A stretch of 22,943 nucleotides of DNA from JASFHF01 sp050123375 (GCA_050123375.1 JASFHF010000034.1:1-22943); one strand, 5' to 3'. Shown: positions 1 to 6,790, numbered from the stretch's first letter. Numbers and translations are program-made. Notes: generated by a model not told the origin, from the letters alone.

Positions 1-156
1 TTTGTTAAAAATCCTGATATTACTGTGGGCCAATTGTTGAAAGAAAAAAATGCTCAAGTAGAAAAATTTGTGCGTTTTGAATTAGGTGAAGGCATAGAAA
101 AGAAAGCTGAAAATTTTGCTGAAGAAGTGAAAGCACAGGTAGAAGCGAGCAAATAA
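1..156 (+). CDS. tsf: Elongation factor Ts, C-terminal end (partial)
   Basis: The window opens inside a reading frame that runs to a TAA at 154-156. The 51 visible residues include TVGQLLKE and the near-terminal FELGEGIEKK, which match the C-terminal end of bacterial EF-Ts, the nucleotide exchange factor that recycles EF-Tu from GDP to GTP in translation. The downstream order pyrH then frr is the classic rpsB-tsf-pyrH-frr arrangement, which supports the call. The 5' part lies outside the window, so nothing can be said about its start or promoter. Confidence 0.93.
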   Translation, partial: FVKNPDITVGQLLKEKNAQVEKFVRFELGEGIEKKAENFAEEVKAQVEASK

Positions 157-157
157 C

Positions 158-310
158 GATATCGGGGTACGTAAAAATGGGGTCAAAGCTTGAATTTTGC
201 GTTTTGGTTTAATAGACGAGGGTAGAAAATTGAATTTTAGTGACTTAATTTAGAGTGTAAAATTCAAGCTTTGACCCCGCTTAGTGGTGCCACTAAGCCT
301 GCTACGGAGG
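158..310 (+). repeat. Intergenic palindromic repeat, copy 1, with RBS-bearing tail
   Basis: This fills the tsf-pyrH gap. It starts GATATCGGGGTAC and contains a perfect 20-bp inverted repeat, 179-198 against 259-278 (arm GGGGTCAAAGCTTGAATTTT), around a 60-nt centre. A tail follows: GCTTAGTGGTGCC at 279-291, then GCTACGGAGG at 301-310. The GGAGG is the ribosome binding site of pyrH. Copy 3 (11678-11833) differs at about 8 positions over the first 121 bp. It resembles a non-autonomous mobile element (MITE- or REP-like). The core GGGGTCA...TGACCCC recalls repeats mobilised by IS200-like/REP-associated transposases, but that link is from memory and not shown here. Confidence 0.9.
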
Positions 311-316
311 AACACT

Positions 317-1027
317 ATGACAATCGTTTTCAAACGTATTCTATTAAAATTAAGTGGTGAGGCGTTGTCTGGTGATCAGGGATTTGGAGTTGAGCAAAAG
401 GCAGTACAAAAAGTCAGTGATAGTATCAGTAAATTAGTTGAATTAGGCTGTGAAGTTGCAATTGTCATTGGCGGTGGCAATTTTTTGCGAGGAGCGTCTT
501 TACATAAAGACGGTTTCAATCAAATTACTTGTGATCAAATGGGTATGCTTGCTACTGTCATGAATGGTTTAATTCTGCATGACGGTTTATTGGCGGCAGA
601 TGTTGCTGCGCATTTGATGTCAGCGAAACAAATAAACAGTGTTGCAGAAACTTACGATCATCATTTGGCTGATAGTTATTTGCGAAATGGTAAAGTTGTT
701 ATTTTTTCTGGTGGTACCGGTGCGCCTTTATTTACTACGGATTCAGCTGCAGCATTGCGTGGCATTGAAATTAATGCAGATATAATTTTAAAAGCAACCA
801 AAGTTGATGGTGTATATTCTGCTGATCCACAAGTTGATACGAATGCCAAATTATTCAAGTCCCTCTCTTATCAAGAAGTATTGGATCAGGAATTAGGCGT
901 GATGGATTTGACTGCAATTTGTTTGTGTCGGGATCATAATAAAAAAATACGTGTATTTAATATGCATAAACCTAATGTATTAAAAGATATTGTTTTAGGC
1001 AAAGAAGAAGGAACATTGGTTAGTTAA
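317..1027 (+). CDS. pyrH: Uridylate kinase (UMP kinase)
   Basis: 236 aa, close to the usual 235-245. It phosphorylates UMP to UDP in pyrimidine nucleotide synthesis and belongs to the amino-acid-kinase fold family, unrelated to eukaryotic UMP/CMP kinases. Visible motifs are LLKLSGEAL at the N-terminus (phosphate-binding loop), IGGGNFLRG, DQMGMLATVMNGL, TGAPLFTTDSAAALRG, KVDGVYSADP and MDLTAICLCRD near the end. An upstream in-frame GTG at 284 would add 11 residues encoded by repeat sequence. The ATG at 317 is chosen because GGAGG (306-310) sits 6 nt upstream and the protein then starts like other PyrH proteins. The frr start follows 10 nt after its stop, so the two are probably co-transcribed. 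Its leader is made entirely of the copy 1 repeat. Confidence 0.97.
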   Translation: MTIVFKRILLKLSGEALSGDQGFGVEQKAVQKVSDSISKLVELGCEVAIVIGGGNFLRGASLHKDGFNQITCDQMGMLATVMNGLILHDGLLAADVAAHLMSAKQINSVAETYDHHLADSYLRNGKVVIFSGGTGAPLFTTDSAAALRGIEINADIILKATKVDGVYSADPQVDTNAKLFKSLSYQEVLDQELGVMDLTAICLCRDHNKKIRVFNMHKPNVLKDIVLGKEEGTLVS

Positions 1028-1037
1028 GGAGATTGTT

Positions 1038-1595
1038 ATGATAAATGATATTATTAAGACCGCAGAAGAACATATGCAAAAAAGTGTTGAGATTTTGCAT
1101 GCTGAATTAGCAAAAATTCGTACTGGGCGCGCACATCCAAGTTTATTGGAACATTTAACTGTTCCATGTTATGGCAGTGATATGCCGTTGAATCAAGTGG
1201 CCTCAGTTAATGCGACGGATGCGCGTACTTTGACTATACAAGCATGGGATAAAACTTTAGTTCCGGCAATTGAGAAAGCAATTATGCAGTCGGATTTGGG
1301 GTTAAATCCAGCGACCGCCGGGCAAGTAATTCGCGTGCCAATGCCGCCATTGACTGAAGAGCGGCGTAAAGATTTAGTAAAAGTGATTCGTGGGGAAGCG
1401 GAAAATACCCGTGTTGCAATTCGTAATATTCGGCGTGATGCTAATGCACAAATTAAAGATTTGCTGAAAGAAAAAACTATTAGTGAAGATGAAGAGAGAC
1501 AAGCTTCTGACAAAGTGCAAAAACTTACGGACAAATATATTGCTGAAGTGGAAAGTATTTTAGCGAAGAAAGAAGAAGGGTTAATGACGGTTTGA
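1038..1595 (+). CDS. frr: Ribosome recycling factor
   Basis: 185 aa, exactly the typical RRF length. With EF-G it splits post-termination ribosomes into subunits. It starts INDIIKTAEEHMQKSVE and carries the family signature ELAKIRTGRAHPSLLE. The middle contains QVIRVPMPPLTEERRKDL, and the C-terminal helix (LTDKYIAEVESILAKKE) belongs to the three-helix bundle. AAGGAG at 1026-1031 lies 6 nt before the ATG. It follows pyrH closely, as in most bacteria. In most gammaproteobacteria uppS and cdsA come next. Here a repeat and the transketolase gene follow instead, so this is a synteny break. Confidence 0.97.
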   Translation: MINDIIKTAEEHMQKSVEILHAELAKIRTGRAHPSLLEHLTVPCYGSDMPLNQVASVNATDARTLTIQAWDKTLVPAIEKAIMQSDLGLNPATAGQVIRVPMPPLTEERRKDLVKVIRGEAENTRVAIRNIRRDANAQIKDLLKEKTISEDEERQASDKVQKLTDKYIAEVESILAKKEEGLMTV

Positions 1596-1603
1596 TAATA
1601 GAT

Positions 1604-1744
1604 ATATCGGGGTACCACTTAGCGGGGTCAGGTCTTGAGTTTTACGCTTTGACTTAGTGAACAGAAGTAATGAAGTCAAGTTTTGGGTTTTAATTCACAG
1701 CCTAAAACTCAAGACCTGACCCCATTTTTACGTACCCCGATATC
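1604..1744 (-). repeat. Intergenic palindromic repeat, copy 2 body, inverted relative to copies 1 and 3
   Basis: Read on the minus strand this begins GATATCGGGGTACGTAAAAAT, as copies 1 and 3 do, and ends GCTAAGTGGTACCCCGATAT. It contains a perfect 21-bp inverted repeat, 1624-1644 against 1703-1723 (arm GGGGTCAGGTCTTGAGTTTTA). Compared with copies 1 and 3 the arm differs at four positions, and every change is matched on the other arm. The outer ends (ATATCGGGGTACC at 1604-1616 and GTACCCCGATATC at 1732-1744) are themselves inverted repeats, so this copy probably shows both true ends of the element. Confidence 0.88.
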
Positions 1745-1756
1745 GTTTAAAACCCA

Positions 1757-1791
1757 GCTAAGTGGTACCGCTGGATCTGCTACGGAGTAAG
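1757..1791 (+). promoter_or_regulatory. Repeat tail carrying the tkt ribosome binding site
   Basis: GCTAAGTGGTACC (1757-1769) and GCTACGGAGTAAG (1779-1791) are the tail also seen after copies 1 and 3. The start-to-start distance between the two blocks is 22 nt in all three. GGAG at 1784-1787 is 6 nt from the tkt ATG. In this copy the tail is separated from the inverted body by about a dozen bases (TTTAAAACCCA), so the tail and the body can exist as separate modules. Confidence 0.8.
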
Positions 1792-1793
1792 AA

Positions 1794-3779
1794 ATGCCAA
1801 CTAAACAAGAGCTTGCCAACGCCATAAGATTTCTAAGTATCGATGCAGTGCAAAAAGCTAATTCCGGTCATCCAGGAATGCCGATGGGGATGGCGGATAT
1901 TGCAGAAGTTTTATGGAATGAATTTTTACATCATAATCCGAATAATCCTCATTGGATTAATCGCGATCGGTTTGTATTGTCTAATGGTCATGGTTCGATG
2001 CTGCAATATTCTTTGCTGCATTTGGCTGGTTATAAAGTAAGTTTGGAAGATCTGAAAAACTTTCGTCAATTACATTCTATTACTCCTGGTCATCCGGAAT
2101 ATGGGATGACTCCGGGAATTGAAACTACTACTGGTCCTTTAGGGCAAGGATTAGCGAATGCGGTTGGTATGGCAATTGCGGAAAAAATTTTGGCAAGCCA
2201 GTTTAATCGCGACAAATTTAATTTAATTGATCATTACACTTATGTGTTTTTAGGTGATGGTTGTTTAATGGAAGGAATTTCGCATGAAGTTTGTTCGTTG
2301 GCGGGCGTATTTGGTTTAGGGAAATTAATTGCGTTTTGGGATGATAACCATATTTCAATTGATGGTAATACTGACGGTTGGTTTGTTGATGATACACCTG
2401 CTCGTTTTCGTGCTTATGATTGGCATGTAATTACGGGTGTTGATGGTCATAATGCAAGTGAAATTCATAATGCAATTAAACAAGCGCAGGCAATGGTTGA
2501 TAAGCCGACTTTAATTTGCTGTAAAACTACAATTGGTTTTGGTTCACCAAATAAAGGTGGAACTGAAAAATGTCATGGTTCGCCTTTGGGTGAATATGAA
2601 ACAGCTTTGGTGCGAGAAGAGCTTAATTGGTCACATCAGCCTTTTATTATTCCAAAAGAAATTTATGCGGCATATGATGCGAGAAAAAAGGGCGAAGAAT
2701 TAGAAAATACTTGGCAGAATAAATTTAATGAATACAAAAAATCTTATCTGCAGGAAGCAAAAGAATTAGAACGCAGAATTCGTGGTGATTTACCAGAGAA
2801 TTGGGATGAGGTGGTTCAAAAGACTTTGTGTGAATTTGCAGATAATCCGGAAAATATTGCAACACGCAAAGCTTCGCAAAAAGTTTTGGAAAGTTTTGGT
2901 TCGCATTTGCCGGAATTTTTAGGTGGCTCTGCAGATTTAAGCGGATCGAATTTAACTATTTGGTCTGGTTCCAAAGCATTAACACGAAATAATGCACAAG
3001 CTAATTATATTCATTATGGCGTGCGTGAATTTGGCATGTCCGCAATTATGAATGGAATTGCATTATATGGCGGTTTTATTCCATATGGTGGAACTTTTCT
3101 GGTTTTTTATAGCTATGCGGCAAGTGCGGTTCGCATGGCTGCGATGATGAAGCAGCGGGTTATTTTTGTGTATACACATGATTCAATTGGTTTGGGCGAA
3201 GATGGACCGACGCATCAGCCAGTTGAGCAAACGGCTGCATTACGCACCATACCTAATATGTCGGTATGGCGTCCGTGTGATCATGTGGAAACTTTAATTG
3301 CCTGGCAGGTAGCGCTTGAGCGTAAAAATGGTCCGACTTCATTGTTATTATCACGTCAAGGGATGCCAGCGCAGATACGTGATGAAAAAATGTTGGATAA
3401 TATCAAGCGTGGTGGATATGTTTTGGTAGAAGGTGAAGATGGAATTATTTTGGCAACTGGATCTGAGATTGCTTTGGCGGTTGAGGCCTCCAAAAGATTA
3501 AAAGAACAAGGCAAAAATATTCGTGTGGTTTCAATTCCGTCAATAGATATTTTTTTAGTGCAAGATAAATCTTATCGTGATAAGGTTTTACCGCCTGAAA
3601 TTACCGCGAGGGTTGCAGTTGAAGCGGCGGTTCCTGATGGTTGGTATCATTTGGTGGGTAGTAAAGGTGCAGTGATTGGTATGAATCGATTTGGCGATTC
3701 AGCGCCGGCTCCTGATTTGTTTAAAGAATTTGGGTTTACGGTTGAACATATTGTGAAAGAGATGTTAAACTGTTTATAA
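1794..3779 (+). CDS. tkt: Transketolase
   Basis: 661 aa (the E. coli enzyme is about 663). This thiamine-diphosphate enzyme moves two-carbon ketol units between pentose-phosphate and glycolytic sugars. The pyrimidine/pyrophosphate half holds GHPGMPMGMADIAEVLW near residue 25, and a ThDP/metal motif starting GDG at residue 154 and closing with DDN. The second half has FVYTHDSIGLGEDGPTHQPV, typical of the transketolase pyrimidine domain, and LLSRQGMP further on. The ATG at 1794 is preceded by the repeat-derived GGAG with 6-nt spacing. gapA follows after 22 nt. The order tkt-gap-pgk-pyk is familiar from Coxiella and Legionella and ties the non-oxidative pentose phosphate path to lower glycolysis. 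Confidence 0.97.
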   Translation: MPTKQELANAIRFLSIDAVQKANSGHPGMPMGMADIAEVLWNEFLHHNPNNPHWINRDRFVLSNGHGSMLQYSLLHLAGYKVSLEDLKNFRQLHSITPGHPEYGMTPGIETTTGPLGQGLANAVGMAIAEKILASQFNRDKFNLIDHYTYVFLGDGCLMEGISHEVCSLAGVFGLGKLIAFWDDNHISIDGNTDGWFVDDTPARFRAYDWHVITGVDGHNASEIHNAIKQAQAMVDKPTLICCKTTIGFGSPNKGGTEKCHGSPLGEYETALVREELNWSHQPFIIPKEIYAAYDARKKGEELENTWQNKFNEYKKSYLQEAKELERRIRGDLPENWDEVVQKTLCEFADNPENIATRKASQKVLESFGSHLPEFLGGSADLSGSNLTIWSGSKALTRNNAQANYIHYGVREFGMSAIMNGIALYGGFIPYGGTFLVFYSYAASAVRMAAMMKQRVIFVYTHDSIGLGEDGPTHQPVEQTAALRTIPNMSVWRPCDHVETLIAWQVALERKNGPTSLLLSRQGMPAQIRDEKMLDNIKRGGYVLVEGEDGIILATGSEIALAVEASKRLKEQGKNIRVVSIPSIDIFLVQDKSYRDKVLPPEITARVAVEAAVPDGWYHLVGSKGAVIGMNRFGDSAPAPDLFKEFGFTVEHIVKEMLNCL

Positions 3780-3801
3780 ATATTTTTTGGAGGATAAGTT
3801 T

Positions 3802-4812
3802 ATGACAATTAAAATTGCAATAAATGGTTTTGGTCGTATCGGACGAAATATTGTGCGTGCGATATATGAAAATAATCGGCAAAATGAAATTAAAGTTGTG
3901 GCAGTTAATGATTTGATTGATGTGAATGCTGCAGCTTATTTGTTGAAACACGATACTGTGCATGGCACATTCCCTGGTGAAGTAAAAGTTGAAAATGATC
4001 ATTTAGTAGTTGATGGTGATAAAATTAATTATTCTTCGGTGCGTAATTTAAATGAATTACCTTGGGGAAAATTTGAAGTTGATGTGGTGCATGAATGTAC
4101 GGGAATTTTCAGAGATGGAGAAAAAGCCAAAGGTCATCTTGAAGCTGGTGCAAAAAAAGTTTTAATTTCAGCTCCAGGAACTAATGTTGATGCAACTGTG
4201 GTTCACGGTGTAAATGACAATGTGTTAAAAGCATCTGATAAAATTGTATCAAACGCGTCTTGTACCACCAATTGTTTAGCGCCATTAGTTAAACCTTTGA
4301 TGGATACGATTGGTCTGGTGAAAGGTTTAATGGTGACTACGCATGCGTTCACCAACGATCAGGTTTTAATTGACGGGCCGCATAAAGATTTGCGTCGTGC
4401 ACGTGCTGCTACGCAATCAATGATTCCGACAAAAACTGGTGCAGCGGCAGCGGTTGGTTTGGTTTTGCCAGAGATGAAAGGGAAATTAGATGGATTTGCG
4501 ATTCGTGTTCCAGTGATTAATGTATCATTGGTTGATTTAACTTTTGAAGCAGGCCGCGAAACTTCAGTTGATGAAGTGAATAAAATTTTACTTGAGGCAT
4601 CTAAAAGCAGCTTAAAAGGTATTTTATCTTATAATGATGAATTGCTTGTTTCGCACGATTATAATCATTGTCCATTTTCATCTAATTATGATGCAACCAT
4701 GACTAAGGTTATCGGCGGCAACTTAGTTAAAGTCATGAGCTGGTATGACAACGAATGGGGCTTTTCTAATCGTATGCTCGATGCTACCGTTGCGATGATG
4801 AAGGCCAAGTAA
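3802..4812 (+). CDS. gapA: Glyceraldehyde-3-phosphate dehydrogenase
   Basis: 336 aa. It oxidises and phosphorylates glyceraldehyde 3-phosphate to 1,3-bisphosphoglycerate with NAD. The N-terminal Rossmann motif IAINGFGRIGRNIVRA is followed by VVAVNDL, whose Asp favours NAD. The active site is SNASCTTNC with the catalytic Cys at 154 and His at 181 (VTTHAF). The C-terminus holds SWYDNEWGFSNRM. Epd (erythrose-4-phosphate dehydrogenase) often sits beside tkt and pgk, but the VNDL/AAAYLLKHD region fits GAPDH better. An upstream in-frame TTG at 3787 is rejected because it would bury the GGAGG (3789-3793), which is well placed for the ATG at 3802. pgk is expected to follow but is displaced by about 2 kb of accessory genes. 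Confidence 0.95.
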   Translation: MTIKIAINGFGRIGRNIVRAIYENNRQNEIKVVAVNDLIDVNAAAYLLKHDTVHGTFPGEVKVENDHLVVDGDKINYSSVRNLNELPWGKFEVDVVHECTGIFRDGEKAKGHLEAGAKKVLISAPGTNVDATVVHGVNDNVLKASDKIVSNASCTTNCLAPLVKPLMDTIGLVKGLMVTTHAFTNDQVLIDGPHKDLRRARAATQSMIPTKTGAAAAVGLVLPEMKGKLDGFAIRVPVINVSLVDLTFEAGRETSVDEVNKILLEASKSSLKGILSYNDELLVSHDYNHCPFSSNYDATMTKVIGGNLVKVMSWYDNEWGFSNRMLDATVAMMKAK

Positions 4813-4823
4813 CTTTCGCAGCA

Positions 4824-5012
4824 TTGCCTATTGGTGTATCAAGTAAGAATCAATCTTTGAATATTTACGATATGGTTTTGGGCGATGTTGAAAAACCGTT
4901 ATTAGAGGCTGTTATGAAGCATGTTAATGGTAACCAATCAAATGCAGCAAAGACATTAGGTTTAAGCTGTGGCACATTACGGGAGAAATTAAAAATTTAT
5001 GGGATGCTTTAA
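4824..5012 (+). CDS. Short Fis-family DNA-binding protein (N-terminally reduced)
   Basis: 62 aa. The segment from IYDMVLGDVEKPLLEAVM to the end resembles the C-terminal half of Fis (helix B plus the helix-turn-helix), ending GNQSNAAKTLGL, GTLREKLKIYGML. Fis is a nucleoid-associated protein that bends DNA, and this HTH also occurs in NtrC-type regulators. Normal Fis is about 90-100 aa. The N-terminal beta-hairpin and helix A, about 45 residues, are missing. The only usable start in view is TTG at 4824, 11 nt after gapA, with no clear Shine-Dalgarno. The frame is open further upstream but lies inside gapA there. Its stop overlaps the next start (TAATG at 5010-5014). It could be a working minimal protein, a decayed fis, or a fragment left by the insertion that split gapA from pgk. 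Confidence 0.6.
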   Translation: MPIGVSSKNQSLNIYDMVLGDVEKPLLEAVMKHVNGNQSNAAKTLGLSCGTLREKLKIYGML

Positions 5013-5731
5013 TGAGTGAAATTTTTAGAGTGCAATTTGTATATGAAAACGTTAATTATAATGCATCGTGTAGGTATCCTTCTGAATGTCCTAGATGTGG
5101 AAAAAACATTCATGTTGATGCCAGAAATTGCAAAAGTTCAATGATGAACAGTCAACTAATATCAAAAGATTTCTCGAATGTTCCGGTACAGATTGTTATA
5201 CAATGTCCTGCATGTGCTAAAATGTTTATGGCTGATTACAACTATAAACAATTATACCTTGATAATTCAAATGGAAAAGACGTAACGGTTCCAACTAAAA
5301 TTTATCCTCAAGATTATATTCAATTAGACATTGCCATTCCAGAGCATGTGCATAATTTATCAGAAAACTTTGTTGAGTTATATAGACAGTCATATCAGGC
5401 TGAAATACAAAATTTAAAAGATATATGCGGAAGTGGTTATAGAAAATCTTTAGAATTTTTGATTAAAGATTATTGTATACACAAAAACAGTGCTGATAAA
5501 ATAAAAATAGAAAAAATGTTTTTAAAAAATTGTATTGATAAATATGTGGAAGAAGAAAAAATTAAAAAATGTGCAGAGCGTGCTGCTTGGTTGGGAAATG
5601 ATGAAACTCATTATTATAGAAAATGGGGAGATAAGGATTTATCTGACTTAAAAAAATTAATTAAATTAACAGTATTTTGGATCGAGGCTGAATTATTGAC
5701 AGAACAATATGATAAGGAAATGGAGCAGTAA
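5012..5731 (+). CDS. Uncharacterised zinc-ribbon and DUF4145-like protein
   Basis: 239 aa, function unknown. Two CxxC pairs (Cys26/Cys29 in CPRC and Cys65/Cys68 in CPAC) form a likely N-terminal zinc ribbon. The rest is helical. Residues from about 115 (FVELYRQSYQAE) to GNDETH at 195-200 and a closing amphipathic helix resemble the DUF4145 pattern, which has a helix-rich RNase-toxin-like (HEPN-like) shape with a GN...H motif. DUF4145 domains occur alone and in restriction or defence proteins. The start overlaps the Fis-like stop by one base, and GGGA lies 7 nt upstream, so the two are probably coupled. The DNA is more AT-rich and lysine/asparagine-rich than neighbouring glycolytic genes, which suggests it was acquired. 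Family membership is recognised by eye only. Confidence 0.6.
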   Translation: MSEIFRVQFVYENVNYNASCRYPSECPRCGKNIHVDARNCKSSMMNSQLISKDFSNVPVQIVIQCPACAKMFMADYNYKQLYLDNSNGKDVTVPTKIYPQDYIQLDIAIPEHVHNLSENFVELYRQSYQAEIQNLKDICGSGYRKSLEFLIKDYCIHKNSADKIKIEKMFLKNCIDKYVEEEKIKKCAERAAWLGNDETHYYRKWGDKDLSDLKKLIKLTVFWIEAELLTEQYDKEMEQ

Positions 5732-5951
5732 AAACGTGGGTAGTACCGAAGAACTACAAGTAGTAATTACGAGTGTTTTACTGCATCTACGAAAAATTGT
5801 TATTGATGATCAACCAAAGACGCACGATCTTATGTCTATAATTAGCGTGTTTTTTATAAGGTAGTGATTGATAGAGTGGATATAAACACTGATTTGTTGG
5901 CAAAATCCTTAATATTATTGATATTTTTATCTAGTGTTTGCGAAATATTAG

Positions 5952-5980
5952 TTGTATGCTATAGCACTAAGTGCTATACT
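5952..5980 (+). promoter_or_regulatory. Promoter with palindromic operator for the toxin-antitoxin operon
   Basis: TTGTAT (5952-5957), a 17-bp spacer and TATACT (5975-5980) make a plausible sigma-70 promoter. A perfect palindrome, TATAGCAC-TAA-GTGCTATA (5960-5978), fills the spacer and overlaps the -10. This is what is expected of an autoregulated toxin-antitoxin operon whose HTH antitoxin binds its own promoter. The toxin ATG is 25 nt downstream of the -10. The rest of 5732-5951 is AT-rich. It holds one 42-codon open frame (GTG 5736 to 5864) that I do not recognise. Confidence 0.65.
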
Positions 5981-6005
5981 AGGTATTAATTAGAATTAAA
6001 TAAAA

Positions 6006-6371
6006 ATGCGTATTTTAAAAACCAAATGGTTTCATCAATGGGCTAAAAAAACCAAACTACTGGATAGTAGGCTTAAACAAGCTGTAGCTGAAATCCAAGA
6101 AGGGCAGTATGAAGCAAATTTGGGAGGTTTTTTATATAAGAAACGCATAGCTTTGGATGGCAAAGGCAAAAGAGGTGGTGCGCGGACAATAGTTGCCTTT
6201 AAAAGAGGTGATAAAGCATTTTTTGTTTATGGTTTTGCTAAAAACGCAAAAGCAAATATTGCTGCGCACGAAAAGGATATATATAAAAATTTGGCAAAGG
6301 TTTTATTGTCTTACGACAACAAGCAAATTGGTTATGCAATTGAAAACAAAGAGCTAATAGAGGTGATATGA
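6006..6371 (+). CDS. RelE/HigB-type toxin of a type II toxin-antitoxin pair
   Basis: 121 aa. The pattern of a basic N-terminus (MRILKTKWFHQWAKK), GKGKRGGARTIVAFKRGDKAFFVYGFAKN and a C-terminal EKDIYKNLAKVLLSY is that of the RelE-like toxin family often annotated as RelE/HigB in gammaproteobacteria. Relatives cleave mRNA on the ribosome. The toxin gene comes first and overlaps the antitoxin start by 4 nt (ATGA), the order seen in higBA-type operons. No clear Shine-Dalgarno precedes the ATG. It lies between gapA and pgk, a position where such cassettes are usually acquired. The specific cleavage target cannot be inferred. Confidence 0.8.
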   Translation: MRILKTKWFHQWAKKTKLLDSRLKQAVAEIQEGQYEANLGGFLYKKRIALDGKGKRGGARTIVAFKRGDKAFFVYGFAKNAKANIAAHEKDIYKNLAKVLLSYDNKQIGYAIENKELIEVI

Positions 6372-6676
6372 TGGAAGACAGTTTATTAAAGGTTGCACAC
6401 AGTACCGCAAAAGGATTGTACAAAATAGGACTAATAGATACGATGACAATGCATGAGTTTGATGCAGCATGCCTTCCGTCTATGCAAAAATTTACTCCGA
6501 ACAAAATAAAAAAGCTTCGCACAGGACTTAAAGTGAGCCAACCTGTTCTTGCCAAGCTTTTGAATATTAGCCCATCTACAGTGCAAAAATGGGAAAGAGG
6601 CGAAAAACATCCGTCTGGTGCTGCTTTAAAATTACTTAATCTTGTGGCAGACAAAGGTTTGGCTGCATTGATATAA
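6368..6676 (+). CDS. HTH (Xre/HigA-type) antitoxin
   Basis: 102 aa. The C-terminal half has a helix-turn-helix of the Xre/Cro type (KLRTGLKVSQPVLAKLLNIS followed by STVQKWERGEKHPSG), which binds operator DNA. The N-terminal 40 residues likely bind and neutralise the toxin. This arrangement (toxin first, 4-nt overlap, XRE antitoxin) fits higBA or relE/HTH pairs. The likely operator is the palindrome at 5960-5978. Two ATG codons (6368 and 6371) are possible. The first gives the ATGA overlap with the toxin stop. Confidence 0.82.
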   Translation: MMEDSLLKVAHSTAKGLYKIGLIDTMTMHEFDAACLPSMQKFTPNKIKKLRTGLKVSQPVLAKLLNISPSTVQKWERGEKHPSGAALKLLNLVADKGLAALI

Positions 6677-6689
6677 CATTACCCAAGTC

Positions 6690-6717
6690 TTGACACTCGT
6701 GCTTAAATCGGTAGAGT
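6690..6717 (+). promoter_or_regulatory. Candidate pgk promoter
   Basis: TTGACA (6690-6695), a 16-bp spacer and TAGAGT (6712-6717) lie just after the antitoxin gene and about 73 nt before pgk. A separate promoter here would let pgk-pyk be expressed despite the accessory genes that separate them from tkt-gapA. Confidence 0.5.
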
Positions 6718-6790
6718 TTATCTAATTTTGGTAAGGTGTTTCGCATAAGTGTGGAATTCGTGTTATTGTTTTGTTTGGAGGGATTGAGCT

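Noticed and set aside
284..316. An N-terminal extension of PyrH from GTG 284
   Set aside because: It is encoded by the repeat tail and would place the Shine-Dalgarno inside the coding region. The ATG at 317 matches the family start.
5736..5864. A 42-codon frame (GTG start) after the DUF4145-like gene
   Set aside because: The GGAG is 10 nt away, the frame is short and has no recognisable features. It may be a gene remnant.
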